A DNA stretch of 64,000 nucleotides from Polaribacter marinus (GTDB lineage: Bacteria > Bacteroidota > Bacteroidia > Flavobacteriales > Flavobacteriaceae), in the NCBI RefSeq assembly GCF_022662535.1, contig NZ_JAKQYM010000001.1, positions 310,001 through 374,000 on the forward strand. The letters are read 5' to 3'. The notes beneath the pieces are model-generated. The model was not told the origin of the DNA, made no database searches, and saw only the letters and a program-made list of their open reading frames with translations. How positions within the stretch are numbered: the first letter of the stretch is position 1; each line of letters opens with the position of its first letter. The position numbers and the translations under genes are program-made. Positions 1-7,937 of the stretch are shown here, one piece after another.

Positions 1-114
1 TTCTGTAGGTTGAGGTGTAATAATAATTTGATTATTTTCTCCTCCATCACTAGAGCAAGAACAAATTGTACAAAAAGCAAAAAGTATTTTTATAAAAGTA
101 GATTTTAGTTTCAT
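1..114 (-). CDS. lipoprotein, C-terminus outside the window
   Basis: Only the first 38 codons are inside the window, read leftward from an ATG at 112-114. They encode a short basic N-terminus, a hydrophobic core and then a run of Cys and Ser (TICSCSSDGG), a typical Bacteroidetes lipoprotein signal with Cys18 or Cys20 as the likely lipidated residue. The residues after that (N, Q, I, T, P) look like a low-complexity linker. The function cannot be told from this fragment. A box matching TAnnTTTG on the same strand at 261-268 could be its promoter, which would give a leader of about 140 bases. Confidence 0.75.
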   Translation of the reverse strand, partial: MKLKSTFIKILFAFCTICSCSSDGGENNQIIITPQPTE

Positions 115-260
115 CCTAATTAACTTTTTTATTTAGACTTGTAATTTCTTAAAAGGTTTAAAATCTTATATTTGAATGCAAATTAAGAAATATAATTTAG
201 TTGTTTTAAGGAAGAGATGCTTTTAGAAAATTTAATTTGGTATAGCTTGAAGTAATTAAC

Positions 261-268
261 CAAATATA
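261..268 (-). promoter_or_regulatory. possible -7 promoter box (TATATTTG) for the leftward lipoprotein
   Basis: The plus-strand bases CAAATATA read TATATTTG on the minus strand, which fits the Bacteroidetes sigma-ABfr -7 consensus TAnnTTTG. It is about 147 bases from the start codon, longer than other leaders in this window, and no clear -33 TTG was seen. A second TATATTTG on the plus strand at 167-174 has no gene directly after it. Confidence 0.3.
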
Positions 269-311
269 GGTAAATGCCTAAAAGTATCAATAGAATTCAT
301 TTTAAAAGCAC

Positions 312-319
312 TATTTTTG
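312..319 (+). promoter_or_regulatory. -7 promoter box (TATTTTTG) of rimO
   Basis: TATTTTTG matches TAnnTTTG exactly and lies 22 bases before the rimO ATG. No convincing -33 TTG was found, so this rests on the -7 box and its distance. Confidence 0.55.
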
Positions 320-341
320 CACCCGCTAAAATCAGAATACA

Positions 342-1694
342 ATGCGTACAAAAACCATCAAAAAAAATAAGATTAACGTTGTTACTTTAGGATGTTCTAA
401 AAACGTTTACGATAGTGAAGTGTTAATGGGACAGTTAAAAGCCAACGGAAAAAATGTTGTTCATGAAGATCCAGAAGATGATGGAAATATTGTTGTAATT
501 AATACCTGTGGATTTATAGGGAAAGCCAAAGAAGAATCTATTGATACGATTTTACATTATGCAAAAAGAAAAGAGGCTGGTGAAATTGATAAAGTTTTTG
601 TTTCTGGTTGTTTGAGTGAACGTTATAAACCAGATTTAGAGGCAGAAATTAAAAATGTAGATCAATATTTTGGAACACACGATTTACCAAATCTTTTACA
701 AGCATTAGAAGCAGATTATAAGCACGAGTTAATTGGAGAACGTTTAACTACAACGCCAAAACATTATGCATATTTAAAAATTGCAGAAGGTTGTGATAGA
801 CCTTGTTCATTTTGTGCAATTCCTTTAATGAGAGGAAAACACATTTCGACTCCTATTGAAGATATTGTTACAGAAGTAACAAAATTAGCAGCAAAAGGAA
901 TTAAAGAAGTAATGTTAATTGCTCAAGATTTAACGTATTACGGATTAGATATTTATAAAAAAAGAGCTTTAGCTCAATTACTTGAAGCTTTGGCAAAAGT
1001 TGAAGGAATTGAATGGATTCGTATGCATTATGCATTTCCTACAGGTTTTCCTATGGATGTTTTAGAAGTAATGAAACGCGAACCAAAAGTGTGTAATTAT
1101 TTAGATATTCCTTTACAACACATTAATACAGAGTTATTAAAGTCGATGAAACGTGGAACAACACACGAAAAAACGACTGCGTTAATTCACAAGTTTAGAG
1201 AAGCTGTACCAAAAATGGCAATTAGAACTACTTTAATTGTTGGTTATCCTGGAGAAACGGAAGAAATGTTTCAAGAATTAAAAGATTGGGTAGAAGAAAT
1301 GCGTTTTGAGCGTTTAGGTGCTTTTGAATATTCTCATGAAGAAAATACAGGTGCCTATGTTTTAGAAGATGATGTACCAGCAGAAGTAAAGTTTAAGAGA
1401 GTAAACGAAATTATGGAAATTCAATCTCAAATTTCTTGGGAGTTGAATCAAGAAAAAATTGGAAAAACATTCAGATGTTTGTTCGATAGAAAAGATGGAG
1501 AATATTTCTATGGAAGAACAGAATCGGATTCACCTGATGTAGATAATGATGTTATTGTAGACGCAAAAGAGCATTATATAAAAATTGGTGAGTTTATAGA
1601 TGTTAAAATTCACGAAGCTGGAGATTACGATTTGTATGGAACGCCAGTTAAAAAACAAGAAAAACCAGTTCCTTTAAATCAGAAAAGAAAATAA
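342..1694 (+). CDS. rimO: ribosomal protein S12 methylthiotransferase RimO
   Basis: Radical-SAM enzyme that adds a methylthio group to a conserved aspartate of ribosomal protein S12, using two 4Fe-4S clusters. The N-terminal domain of the methylthiotransferase family is recognisable (VTLGCSKNVYDSE), with cluster cysteines at about 18, 56 and 90. The radical-SAM motif CDRPCSFC is at residues 151-158, and a C-terminal TRAM-like segment covers roughly 370-450. The length (450 aa) is normal for RimO, and the LGCSKN start separates it from MiaB. It is a single-gene unit with its own promoter box and a strong terminator. Nothing looks unusual apart from the short Lys-rich extension before the first domain. 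Confidence 0.96.
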   Translation: MRTKTIKKNKINVVTLGCSKNVYDSEVLMGQLKANGKNVVHEDPEDDGNIVVINTCGFIGKAKEESIDTILHYAKRKEAGEIDKVFVSGCLSERYKPDLEAEIKNVDQYFGTHDLPNLLQALEADYKHELIGERLTTTPKHYAYLKIAEGCDRPCSFCAIPLMRGKHISTPIEDIVTEVTKLAAKGIKEVMLIAQDLTYYGLDIYKKRALAQLLEALAKVEGIEWIRMHYAFPTGFPMDVLEVMKREPKVCNYLDIPLQHINTELLKSMKRGTTHEKTTALIHKFREAVPKMAIRTTLIVGYPGETEEMFQELKDWVEEMRFERLGAFEYSHEENTGAYVLEDDVPAEVKFKRVNEIMEIQSQISWELNQEKIGKTFRCLFDRKDGEYFYGRTESDSPDVDNDVIVDAKEHYIKIGEFIDVKIHEAGDYDLYGTPVKKQEKPVPLNQKRK

Positions 1695-1700
1695 TTTTAA

Positions 1701-1729
1701 AAACCGCTCATTTGAGTGGTTTTTTTTTG
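1701..1729 (+). terminator. rho-independent terminator after rimO
   Basis: ACCGCTCA and TGAGTGGT pair around a two-base loop and are followed by nine or more T. It starts 6 bases after the rimO stop. Confidence 0.88.
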
Positions 1730-1786
1730 TTTTACAATTTCCTTAAGTGTTATTAAAACTTTGATTATGTATTATAAACTAACAAT

Positions 1787-1861
1787 TTGCGTTAGGGATT
1801 GCAATGACATCCTTTTTGTATTTTCGCAAAAAGATATAATGAAAAGCCCGTTAAAACGCCC
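1787..1861 (+). repeat. half-length relative of the 21.4-kb MITE-like repeat
   Basis: This 75-base intergenic stretch matches the reverse complement of the left half of the element at 21376-21600, block by block. It opens TTGCGTTAGGGATTG (there TTGCGTTAGCGATTG), then TGACATCCTTTTTG (identical), then AAAAAGATA and GAAAAGC, and ends in ACGCCC (there GTAACGCCC). Changes are scattered substitutions, as expected for an old dispersed copy. It fills most of the gap between the convergent genes rimO and the TPR regulator. Confidence 0.7.
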
Positions 1862-1877
1862 AAATATAAATCTACTT

Positions 1878-3470
1878 TTAAGAAGGTAAAGTATACTTAA
1901 AAGTTTCTTTTAAGTATTCTGAAAGATTGTAATCTTTCTCTTTTATGTTCAATTTATTCGCAATTCTATATCTCTTACTTTCTATAGACCTTACAGATTT
2001 GTTTACAAAAGCTGCAATTTCTTTACTTTTAAAATCCATAAATAAATAGTAGCATATTATTATTTCTGATGAGTTTAGTTCTGGGTGTTTTATAGACATT
2101 TGGTTAAAAAACTCTACATTAAGTTCATTTATTAAGTCTAAATGATTTTCTCCTTTTGCTAATAATACAGATGAATTATGATGAATTTCTTTATGAAGTT
2201 CTTGAATTCTATTCTTTTGCTCATTTATGGTTGTAATGGAAGAAATACTTTTAACTTCTTTTTTTATTTCAGCGATATAATTTTCTAATCCCTTAACCTT
2301 TACTTTTAGTTTTTCGTGATTATTTTGAAGAAACGAATACTCTTTTTTTCTTTTGGAAAATTCTTCAAATTTTTCTCTAATCTTGTTGTATTTAAAAATT
2401 ATAAAAACAACTAGGCCAACTAATAACGTAATAAAAAATATTAACCAATTTCGATTAAGGTGCTTTTTTTTAGTTTCAGTTTTTAAATTCTGGGCAGTTT
2501 CAAAGAGAGATTCATTAATATTAAAGCTTGCGTCTCTATTTTTTTCAATCAGACCTTCATTATAATGTTTTAAAGAATCTATATAATTATTTTTTGCCTC
2601 GTTATTATTATTTTTTTCATGATAAGTTATGTAGTTCTTAAAATGAGTTTCTTTATCAGAATTATTCATAGAACTACGCATTGCATCAACTTTTTTTAAA
2701 TAATGAAATGTTGAATCTAATTCTTCTCTACCTAAATGTAAATGCTGCATACAAATGTTTAGCGTAACTTTATGTGTTTTGTAAAGAGAAGAAGAAATTG
2801 TGGTATCACTTTCTAATTTTTTAAACTCTTTAAAATATTTTTTACGATTTAGATCATCATTTAAATGAATATAATTAGAGGTTAGCATAAATAAAGCATA
2901 CATATAATAAAAAGAGTCTTCTTTAATAGATTTATAATAGTCTAATTTAGGTATAAGAAGGGCGTTACTTTTTTTGTAGTTTTCACGATTAAACTCTGCA
3001 AAAGCTCTCATTTGCATTACATCTATGAGACCTTCTTTATTCTTGTCTAATGTGTAAAATTTTTCTGCTTTTTCTAAATAAATATATGCGATTGAATCTT
3101 TGTCTGTATTAAAAAAGTTGTAAAATAATTCGATACTTGCAGCACCAGCCATTTCATAATTTTTCTCTTTTTCTGCATATTTTAGAGAAAGTATATTATA
3201 ATGATACACTTCTGCATCATTATTTAAAAAGCTACTTATAGCTGCTTTATAATTATAGTATTCTGCAATATGCCCCTTAATATTATTTTCTAAAGGTTTT
3301 GGAATTGAGTCTAAAAATTGATTAGCAATACTTGGGAAATCATAAAATTTAACATCCGCAGAGTCAATATATCTTAAATATTTATTAGAACCTGGTTTTT
3401 GTGCATGTAGAGTGATGCTTAAAAATACAGCATTCAATAAAAGAAAAAGAGAAAGTTTTTTTGATTTCAA
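1878..3470 (-). CDS. membrane-spanning TPR regulator with C-terminal LuxR-type helix-turn-helix
   Basis: Predicted one-component transcription regulator of 530 aa. It has a Sec signal peptide (residues 1-23, ending LHAQ), TPR-like helical repeats at about 30-310, one membrane segment at about 340-360 (LIFFITLLVGLVVFIIF), a charged coiled coil at 365-440, and a C-terminal LuxR-type HTH (SKEIAAFVNKSVRSIESKRY). By this topology the TPR part is periplasmic and the HTH cytoplasmic, so it could sense something outside the inner membrane. The start is a TTG at 3470: it gives a complete signal peptide and no ATG or GTG is available. It is divergent from the T9SS propeller gene, with 185 bases between them, and resembles the regulator at 12214-13785. 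The ligand and targets are unknown. Confidence 0.82.
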   Translation of the reverse strand: MKSKKLSLFLLLNAVFLSITLHAQKPGSNKYLRYIDSADVKFYDFPSIANQFLDSIPKPLENNIKGHIAEYYNYKAAISSFLNNDAEVYHYNILSLKYAEKEKNYEMAGAASIELFYNFFNTDKDSIAYIYLEKAEKFYTLDKNKEGLIDVMQMRAFAEFNRENYKKSNALLIPKLDYYKSIKEDSFYYMYALFMLTSNYIHLNDDLNRKKYFKEFKKLESDTTISSSLYKTHKVTLNICMQHLHLGREELDSTFHYLKKVDAMRSSMNNSDKETHFKNYITYHEKNNNNEAKNNYIDSLKHYNEGLIEKNRDASFNINESLFETAQNLKTETKKKHLNRNWLIFFITLLVGLVVFIIFKYNKIREKFEEFSKRKKEYSFLQNNHEKLKVKVKGLENYIAEIKKEVKSISSITTINEQKNRIQELHKEIHHNSSVLLAKGENHLDLINELNVEFFNQMSIKHPELNSSEIIICYYLFMDFKSKEIAAFVNKSVRSIESKRYRIANKLNIKEKDYNLSEYLKETFKYTLPS

Positions 3471-3504
3471 AAATATAGAATTATAGAATTATTTTTATTA
3501 ATTC

Positions 3505-3512
3505 CAAAAATA
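3505..3512 (-). promoter_or_regulatory. -7 promoter box (TATTTTTG) for the TPR/LuxR regulator
   Basis: CAAAAATA on the plus strand reads TATTTTTG on the minus strand, about 34 bases before the TTG start at 3470. A second TATTTTTG at 3468-3475 overlaps the start codon itself and is less likely to be the promoter, because transcription would then begin inside the signal peptide. Confidence 0.4.
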
Positions 3513-3570
3513 GCGAAGGTTTTTTAATAAACAGTATTTAATTATTGAGACTTTTCATGTATTTTTTCTA

Positions 3571-3591
3571 TGTGAGTAGTTTGTGAGTAGT
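3571..3591 (+). promoter_or_regulatory. 10-bp direct repeat TGTGAGTAGT, candidate operator
   Basis: TGTGAGTAGT occurs at 3571-3580 and again at 3582-3591, giving an 11-base period (about one helical turn). It lies in the gap between the divergent regulator and propeller genes, 64 bases before the propeller ATG. A related AGTAGTT repeat with the same period is at 13890-13911, beside the second TPR/LuxR regulator. Confidence 0.5.
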
Positions 3592-3655
3592 CACTTTATA
3601 TTTCTCAGACTGCTTTTTGATTCATATTTGTATTACAATTAATTAATTGAATAAA

Positions 3656-6600
3656 ATGAAAAAAATAATACAAAAAACTAGCTTTTGCTTAATTGTACTT
3701 TTTTGTTTCCAAATAAACGGACAGAAATTAGATTACAAAACAGAAGCATTAAAAGAGAATAGTAATTTCTTTGAAATTGTAAAGAAAACTAGAAAACAAT
3801 TTTCAGATAAAAAATTACAATCTAGAGGGAAAGTTTCTAAAATGGAACATAAAGCATATAAACTTTTTGAACGTTGGGCTTGGATTTGGAAAGATAGAGT
3901 AAACCCAGATGGAACTTTTCCTAAAAACCAAGTTAATAAAAAAGATTATTTAAATGTATTAGAAAAAAACTCTAACACACAAGCTAGATCCTCTTCTACG
4001 ACCAAACCTTGGGTACAAATAGGCCCAACTGCAATTGTAGATGCAAATGGTAATGACGATTACCCAGGTCCTGGTAGAGTAGATGTTGTTGTTGTACATC
4101 CAACAAATTCTGATATAATGTACGTAGGTTCTACTTCTGGTGGTTTATGGAAAACTTTAGATGGTGGAACAAGTTGGGCTCCAAAAACTGATCATCTTGC
4201 AGGTTTGGGTGTTACAGATATATTATTAGATCCAGACAATGCAAATATTTTGTACATGGCTACTGGAGATAGAGATAGTTCTTACATTAGTTCTATTGGT
4301 TTATTCAAATCTACAGATGCTGGTGAAACATGGACATTATTAAATAATCTTTCTTTTTCTTTATCTGATAATGAATATATCAGAGACATTGCATTTGGAC
4401 GAAATCTAGATGGAACCATAAATTCATCAACAATATTCGCACTTACAAATGATCAAATAAGAAGATCTACAAATAGCGGAGTTGATTGGAGTAATATGAC
4501 AGTTGACTATGGAGGTTTTACCTATAGTGCTAAATTTCAATCAATAGTTTTTGATCCTAATGACGGGAATAAAGTAGTAGTTTCAGATTTATTTGGTGGC
4601 TTATATTATTCTACAAATGCTGGAGTTAACTTTAAAGTTCATCCTGCTTTTCCTGGAGGAGGAAGTCAAGAAATTTTAAGACTTGCTGCTACACCTGCAG
4701 ATAATCTTCATTTTTATGGAATAAAACAAAATGGTGTTTTTGTAAAATATCGTTTTGCTTTTACTGACGCTTCAGGAGATTTAATTTCTTCTACAACCAT
4801 AGCAGGTTTTAATTCTCAAGAAGGGTATATACAATGTATTGCTATTTCCCCAACAAATGCAAATCACATAATGGTTGGTGGTGTACAAGGTTGGAAATCT
4901 GCAAATAATGGAGGTTCTTTTACTTCTGTATTAAATGCGTATGATTTTCCACCACCTGCAGGTCAAATTCACGTTCATGCAGATCATCACTTTTTTTTAT
5001 TTACGAGTAATACTGAAATTATTAACGGAAATGATGCAGGTCTTAGAATGGGATCTTTTTCACCAACAACAGCAGCAGATTTTCCAGACAAATCTAGTGG
5101 ATTAATTATCACACAAATTTACAATATTGCTATTACACAAGGTTTAAATGGAGATGATTATATGATGGCAAACCAAGATAATGATGGTTTTTCTAAAATA
5201 TTAAAAGATGGAACTCAAAAATGGGTTGCTGCAGTAGCTGGAGATGGAACAGGAACAGGAATAGATATTGATGATCCTACTATTAGATATTTAGGAGGTA
5301 CAAATGGTCAATTAAGTAGAACTGATGATGGGTATGCAGGTGGTTATGCTTCCGCTACCAAAATTCTTCTTGAAGACAAAACAAACGCAGCATTTATTTC
5401 TCCATTAGCTTTGCATCCAACAGATGCTAATATAGTTTATGTAGGTCATGGAGATGTGAAAAGAACTGGAAATAAAGGTGGTAATACTGATCTTGAGGAT
5501 AATCCAGGAACTCCTGATAGTTTTGTTGCACTGAGTTCTGGCTTAACACATACTTCTTTTTTAGATGTTTCTTTAAATGGTTCGATTAGAATCTTCGCAA
5601 TTGGACAAATTGCAAGTGCATCTACTCTAAGGAGAAGTATAGATGATGGTGTAAATTGGACAACCATAGCAAGTCCAGCAGGTACCACGATTAACAGTGT
5701 ATATGCCGTGCCAAATACAAATGTAGTGTATGCAACAGCATCTGCTTATACAGATACAGAAAAAATATATAAAAGTGTAAATAATGGAAATACTTGGACT
5801 AATATTAGTGGTAATATGGATAATATTATCATGAAAAAAATAATTTTAGATCCAAATAAAAGCAAAGAGACTATATATGTAGCAACAGAATTAGGATTGT
5901 ATTATACAGATGATACAACAATACCAGCATCAACAAATTGGACAAAATTAGGAACAGGTTTACCAAACGTAATTGTTACAGATATTAAAGTTAGTAAAAA
6001 CAATGGAAACGTTTATGTAGGTACTTTTGGTAGAGGAATGTGGGTGTATGATGATCAAAAATATTTTGATAACACTGATCCAGCAAAAGTATATTGGTCA
6101 GATGCTTCTAGTTGGGAAGGTAGTACTTTACCTACTATAACAGATGATGTTTTTATAAAAGCAGCCGAAGAAGTAACTTTAGATTCTAATGGTGCGGTTG
6201 CAAAGTCTATAGAAATTGCAGATACTGGTCTTTTATATATTGAAAAAAATGCTGATTTAACAATTGAAGAGAATTTTGATTCTACTTCCGCAAATAGTGT
6301 TACAAACATATATTCAGATACAGACGATAGTGGTGCATTAATAGTAAAAGGAACTAGTACAGGTAAAGTAACTTACGTAAGAGGTGGTATTTTATCTGGT
6401 GTTCCAACAGCAGAAAAATGGAACTTGATATCATCTCCAGTTATTGGCCAAACGGTTAAAGTTTTTGCTGAAAACGTAGATAATATAATAAGAAACAATG
6501 GAGCTACACCAAAAAAATATGCAATTGGTAAATATAATGATGCAAATCCTGTAAATACAAAATGGGAATATTTCGATGAAAATGTTGGTGCTGCAGTAGA

Positions 6601-7696
6601 ATTTGAAAAAGGTATTGGGTATACAATATCTAGAGATGAAGATGGGCCAGTTTCTTTTACAGGAACACTACAAACAAGTTCTCTTAATGTAGATGCAGCA
6701 CATGATAAATGGGTTGCTGTTGGTAATCCTTTTACAGCATATTACCCTGCTAATAAAGTAAGCTCTGGAAACTTTATACTAGAAAATGATGCTAAACTAG
6801 CAGATGGTTCTGTACGTGTTTGGCAAGACAACCAAAGTAAATATGTAGCATACACAAATTTAGTTTCTGCCACATCTAAAGTACTAACTCCAGGACAAGG
6901 ATTTTTTATAAAAATGAAAGCTTCAGGAACTGATGAAATGCTTGCTTTTAATAGCGCTAATAGAGGTGCTAAAGCTTCTTTTACAGTAGATGAAAATACT
7001 TTTAATAGAGATTCAAATACTACACCTTACATAAAATTATATGTTGCTAAAGGAAATTTAAAAGTAAATGCTGATGTTATTTTCTCTGAAAATGCAACAG
7101 TAGGATTTGATGAAGGACAAGACATTGTTAATTTTGGTCATTCAGATTTCGATTTAACAACAAAATTGTTAGATAATTCTTCTGATAAATTTTACACAAT
7201 TCAGTCTATTCCAAGAGATAATTTTGAAAACCAAGTTATTTCTTTAAACCTTAACGGAAAAGAGAATGAAGTAATTACCTTTTCTTCGTTTAATAGTAAT
7301 CTAACTGATGGTTTAAAAGTCTTTTTAGAAGATAAAGAAACAAATAGTTTTTATGAATTGAGTGAAACAGAAAACCACACGTTAACATTAAGTAGTGATG
7401 CTAGTGGTTTTGGACGTTTCTTTATTCATTTTTCTAGAGAAGCATTAAGTGTAAATGATACAGATGTAACTAAAATACAAATTTACAATCAGAATAATTT
7501 CTTACAAATAAAAGGTGTTAATTCTGGTGTTCTAAAGATTGATTTATTTGATATCAATGGTAAAATCTTATTCAATCAAAAACAAAATGTAGAAAAGTTT
7601 AGCCCTGTTGATTTAACTCGTTTTTCAAAAGGTGTTTATCTGGTAAAAGTTACTTCAGAAAATAAATCTGCTACCAAAAAAATAATTATAAACTAA
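3656..7696 (+). CDS. T9SS-exported Asp-box beta-propeller protein
   Basis: Large secreted or surface protein (1346 aa). It has a Sec signal peptide (about 1-23, ending INGQ), then at roughly 115-800 a propeller region with Asp-box repeats such as LDGGTSW, TDAGETW, IDDGVNW and VNNGNTW, as in VPS10/sortilin-like and sialidase-type folds. A stalk follows (about 814-1260), and the C-terminus is a T9SS type A sorting domain (about 1270-1346: LFDINGKILF, GVYLVKV, KKIIIN). The stalk and sorting region are homologous to those of the ELWxxDGT protein at 36381-39383. The ATG at 3656 was chosen over a TTG three codons earlier. No catalytic sialidase residues could be assigned, so adhesion or glycan binding are only possibilities. 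A small gene follows after 18 bases. Confidence 0.88.
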   Translation: MKKIIQKTSFCLIVLFCFQINGQKLDYKTEALKENSNFFEIVKKTRKQFSDKKLQSRGKVSKMEHKAYKLFERWAWIWKDRVNPDGTFPKNQVNKKDYLNVLEKNSNTQARSSSTTKPWVQIGPTAIVDANGNDDYPGPGRVDVVVVHPTNSDIMYVGSTSGGLWKTLDGGTSWAPKTDHLAGLGVTDILLDPDNANILYMATGDRDSSYISSIGLFKSTDAGETWTLLNNLSFSLSDNEYIRDIAFGRNLDGTINSSTIFALTNDQIRRSTNSGVDWSNMTVDYGGFTYSAKFQSIVFDPNDGNKVVVSDLFGGLYYSTNAGVNFKVHPAFPGGGSQEILRLAATPADNLHFYGIKQNGVFVKYRFAFTDASGDLISSTTIAGFNSQEGYIQCIAISPTNANHIMVGGVQGWKSANNGGSFTSVLNAYDFPPPAGQIHVHADHHFFLFTSNTEIINGNDAGLRMGSFSPTTAADFPDKSSGLIITQIYNIAITQGLNGDDYMMANQDNDGFSKILKDGTQKWVAAVAGDGTGTGIDIDDPTIRYLGGTNGQLSRTDDGYAGGYASATKILLEDKTNAAFISPLALHPTDANIVYVGHGDVKRTGNKGGNTDLEDNPGTPDSFVALSSGLTHTSFLDVSLNGSIRIFAIGQIASASTLRRSIDDGVNWTTIASPAGTTINSVYAVPNTNVVYATASAYTDTEKIYKSVNNGNTWTNISGNMDNIIMKKIILDPNKSKETIYVATELGLYYTDDTTIPASTNWTKLGTGLPNVIVTDIKVSKNNGNVYVGTFGRGMWVYDDQKYFDNTDPAKVYWSDASSWEGSTLPTITDDVFIKAAEEVTLDSNGAVAKSIEIADTGLLYIEKNADLTIEENFDSTSANSVTNIYSDTDDSGALIVKGTSTGKVTYVRGGILSGVPTAEKWNLISSPVIGQTVKVFAENVDNIIRNNGATPKKYAIGKYNDANPVNTKWEYFDENVGAAVEFEKGIGYTISRDEDGPVSFTGTLQTSSLNVDAAHDKWVAVGNPFTAYYPANKVSSGNFILENDAKLADGSVRVWQDNQSKYVAYTNLVSATSKVLTPGQGFFIKMKASGTDEMLAFNSANRGAKASFTVDENTFNRDSNTTPYIKLYVAKGNLKVNADVIFSENATVGFDEGQDIVNFGHSDFDLTTKLLDNSSDKFYTIQSIPRDNFENQVISLNLNGKENEVITFSSFNSNLTDGLKVFLEDKETNSFYELSETENHTLTLSSDASGFGRFFIHFSREALSVNDTDVTKIQIYNQNNFLQIKGVNSGVLKIDLFDINGKILFNQKQNVEKFSPVDLTRFSKGVYLVKVTSENKSATKKIIIN

Positions 7697-7714
7697 GACC
7701 CTAATAATCATTTT

Positions 7715-7876
7715 ATGAGCATTAAAGACAAAAAGAATATCGATAGAAAAGAAGCTTTAAAAGAGATAGGGAGATACGGAAAGTATGCTGCTCTAACAGC
7801 TTTAGGAACTTATTTAATATTAAGTCCGCAAAAAGCACAAGCTGCTAGTCCAGAAAACCCAGGGACAGGGTTTTAA
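7715..7876 (+). CDS. 53-aa exported peptide precursor, function unknown
   Basis: A complete short gene, 18 bases after the T9SS propeller gene and ending just before a strong terminator, so probably cotranscribed with it. Residues 10-21 (DRKEALKEIGRY) resemble a Tat-type n-region with RK instead of RR. A hydrophobic stretch follows (ALTALGTYLIL) and then an AQA-A cleavage site at 43/44. Cleavage there would leave a ten-residue product, ASPENPGTGF. There is no folded domain. I do not recognise a named family. It could be a peptide signal, a modified-peptide precursor, or a remnant of a longer exported protein. The reading frame is supported by the signal-like architecture and position rather than by homology. 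Confidence 0.65.
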   Translation: MSIKDKKNIDRKEALKEIGRYGKYAALTALGTYLILSPQKAQAASPENPGTGF

Positions 7877-7881
7877 CCAAT

Positions 7882-7920
7882 AAAAAAACTCGATAATAGA
7901 AATGTTATCGAGTTTTTTTA
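7882..7920. terminator. bidirectional terminator between convergent genes
   Basis: ACTCGATAA and TTATCGAGT form a perfect stem with A-run and T-run flanks. It serves the 53-aa gene on the plus strand and the M14 peptidase gene on the minus strand. Confidence 0.9.
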
Positions 7921-7937
7921 TTTATCAATATTAGAAG

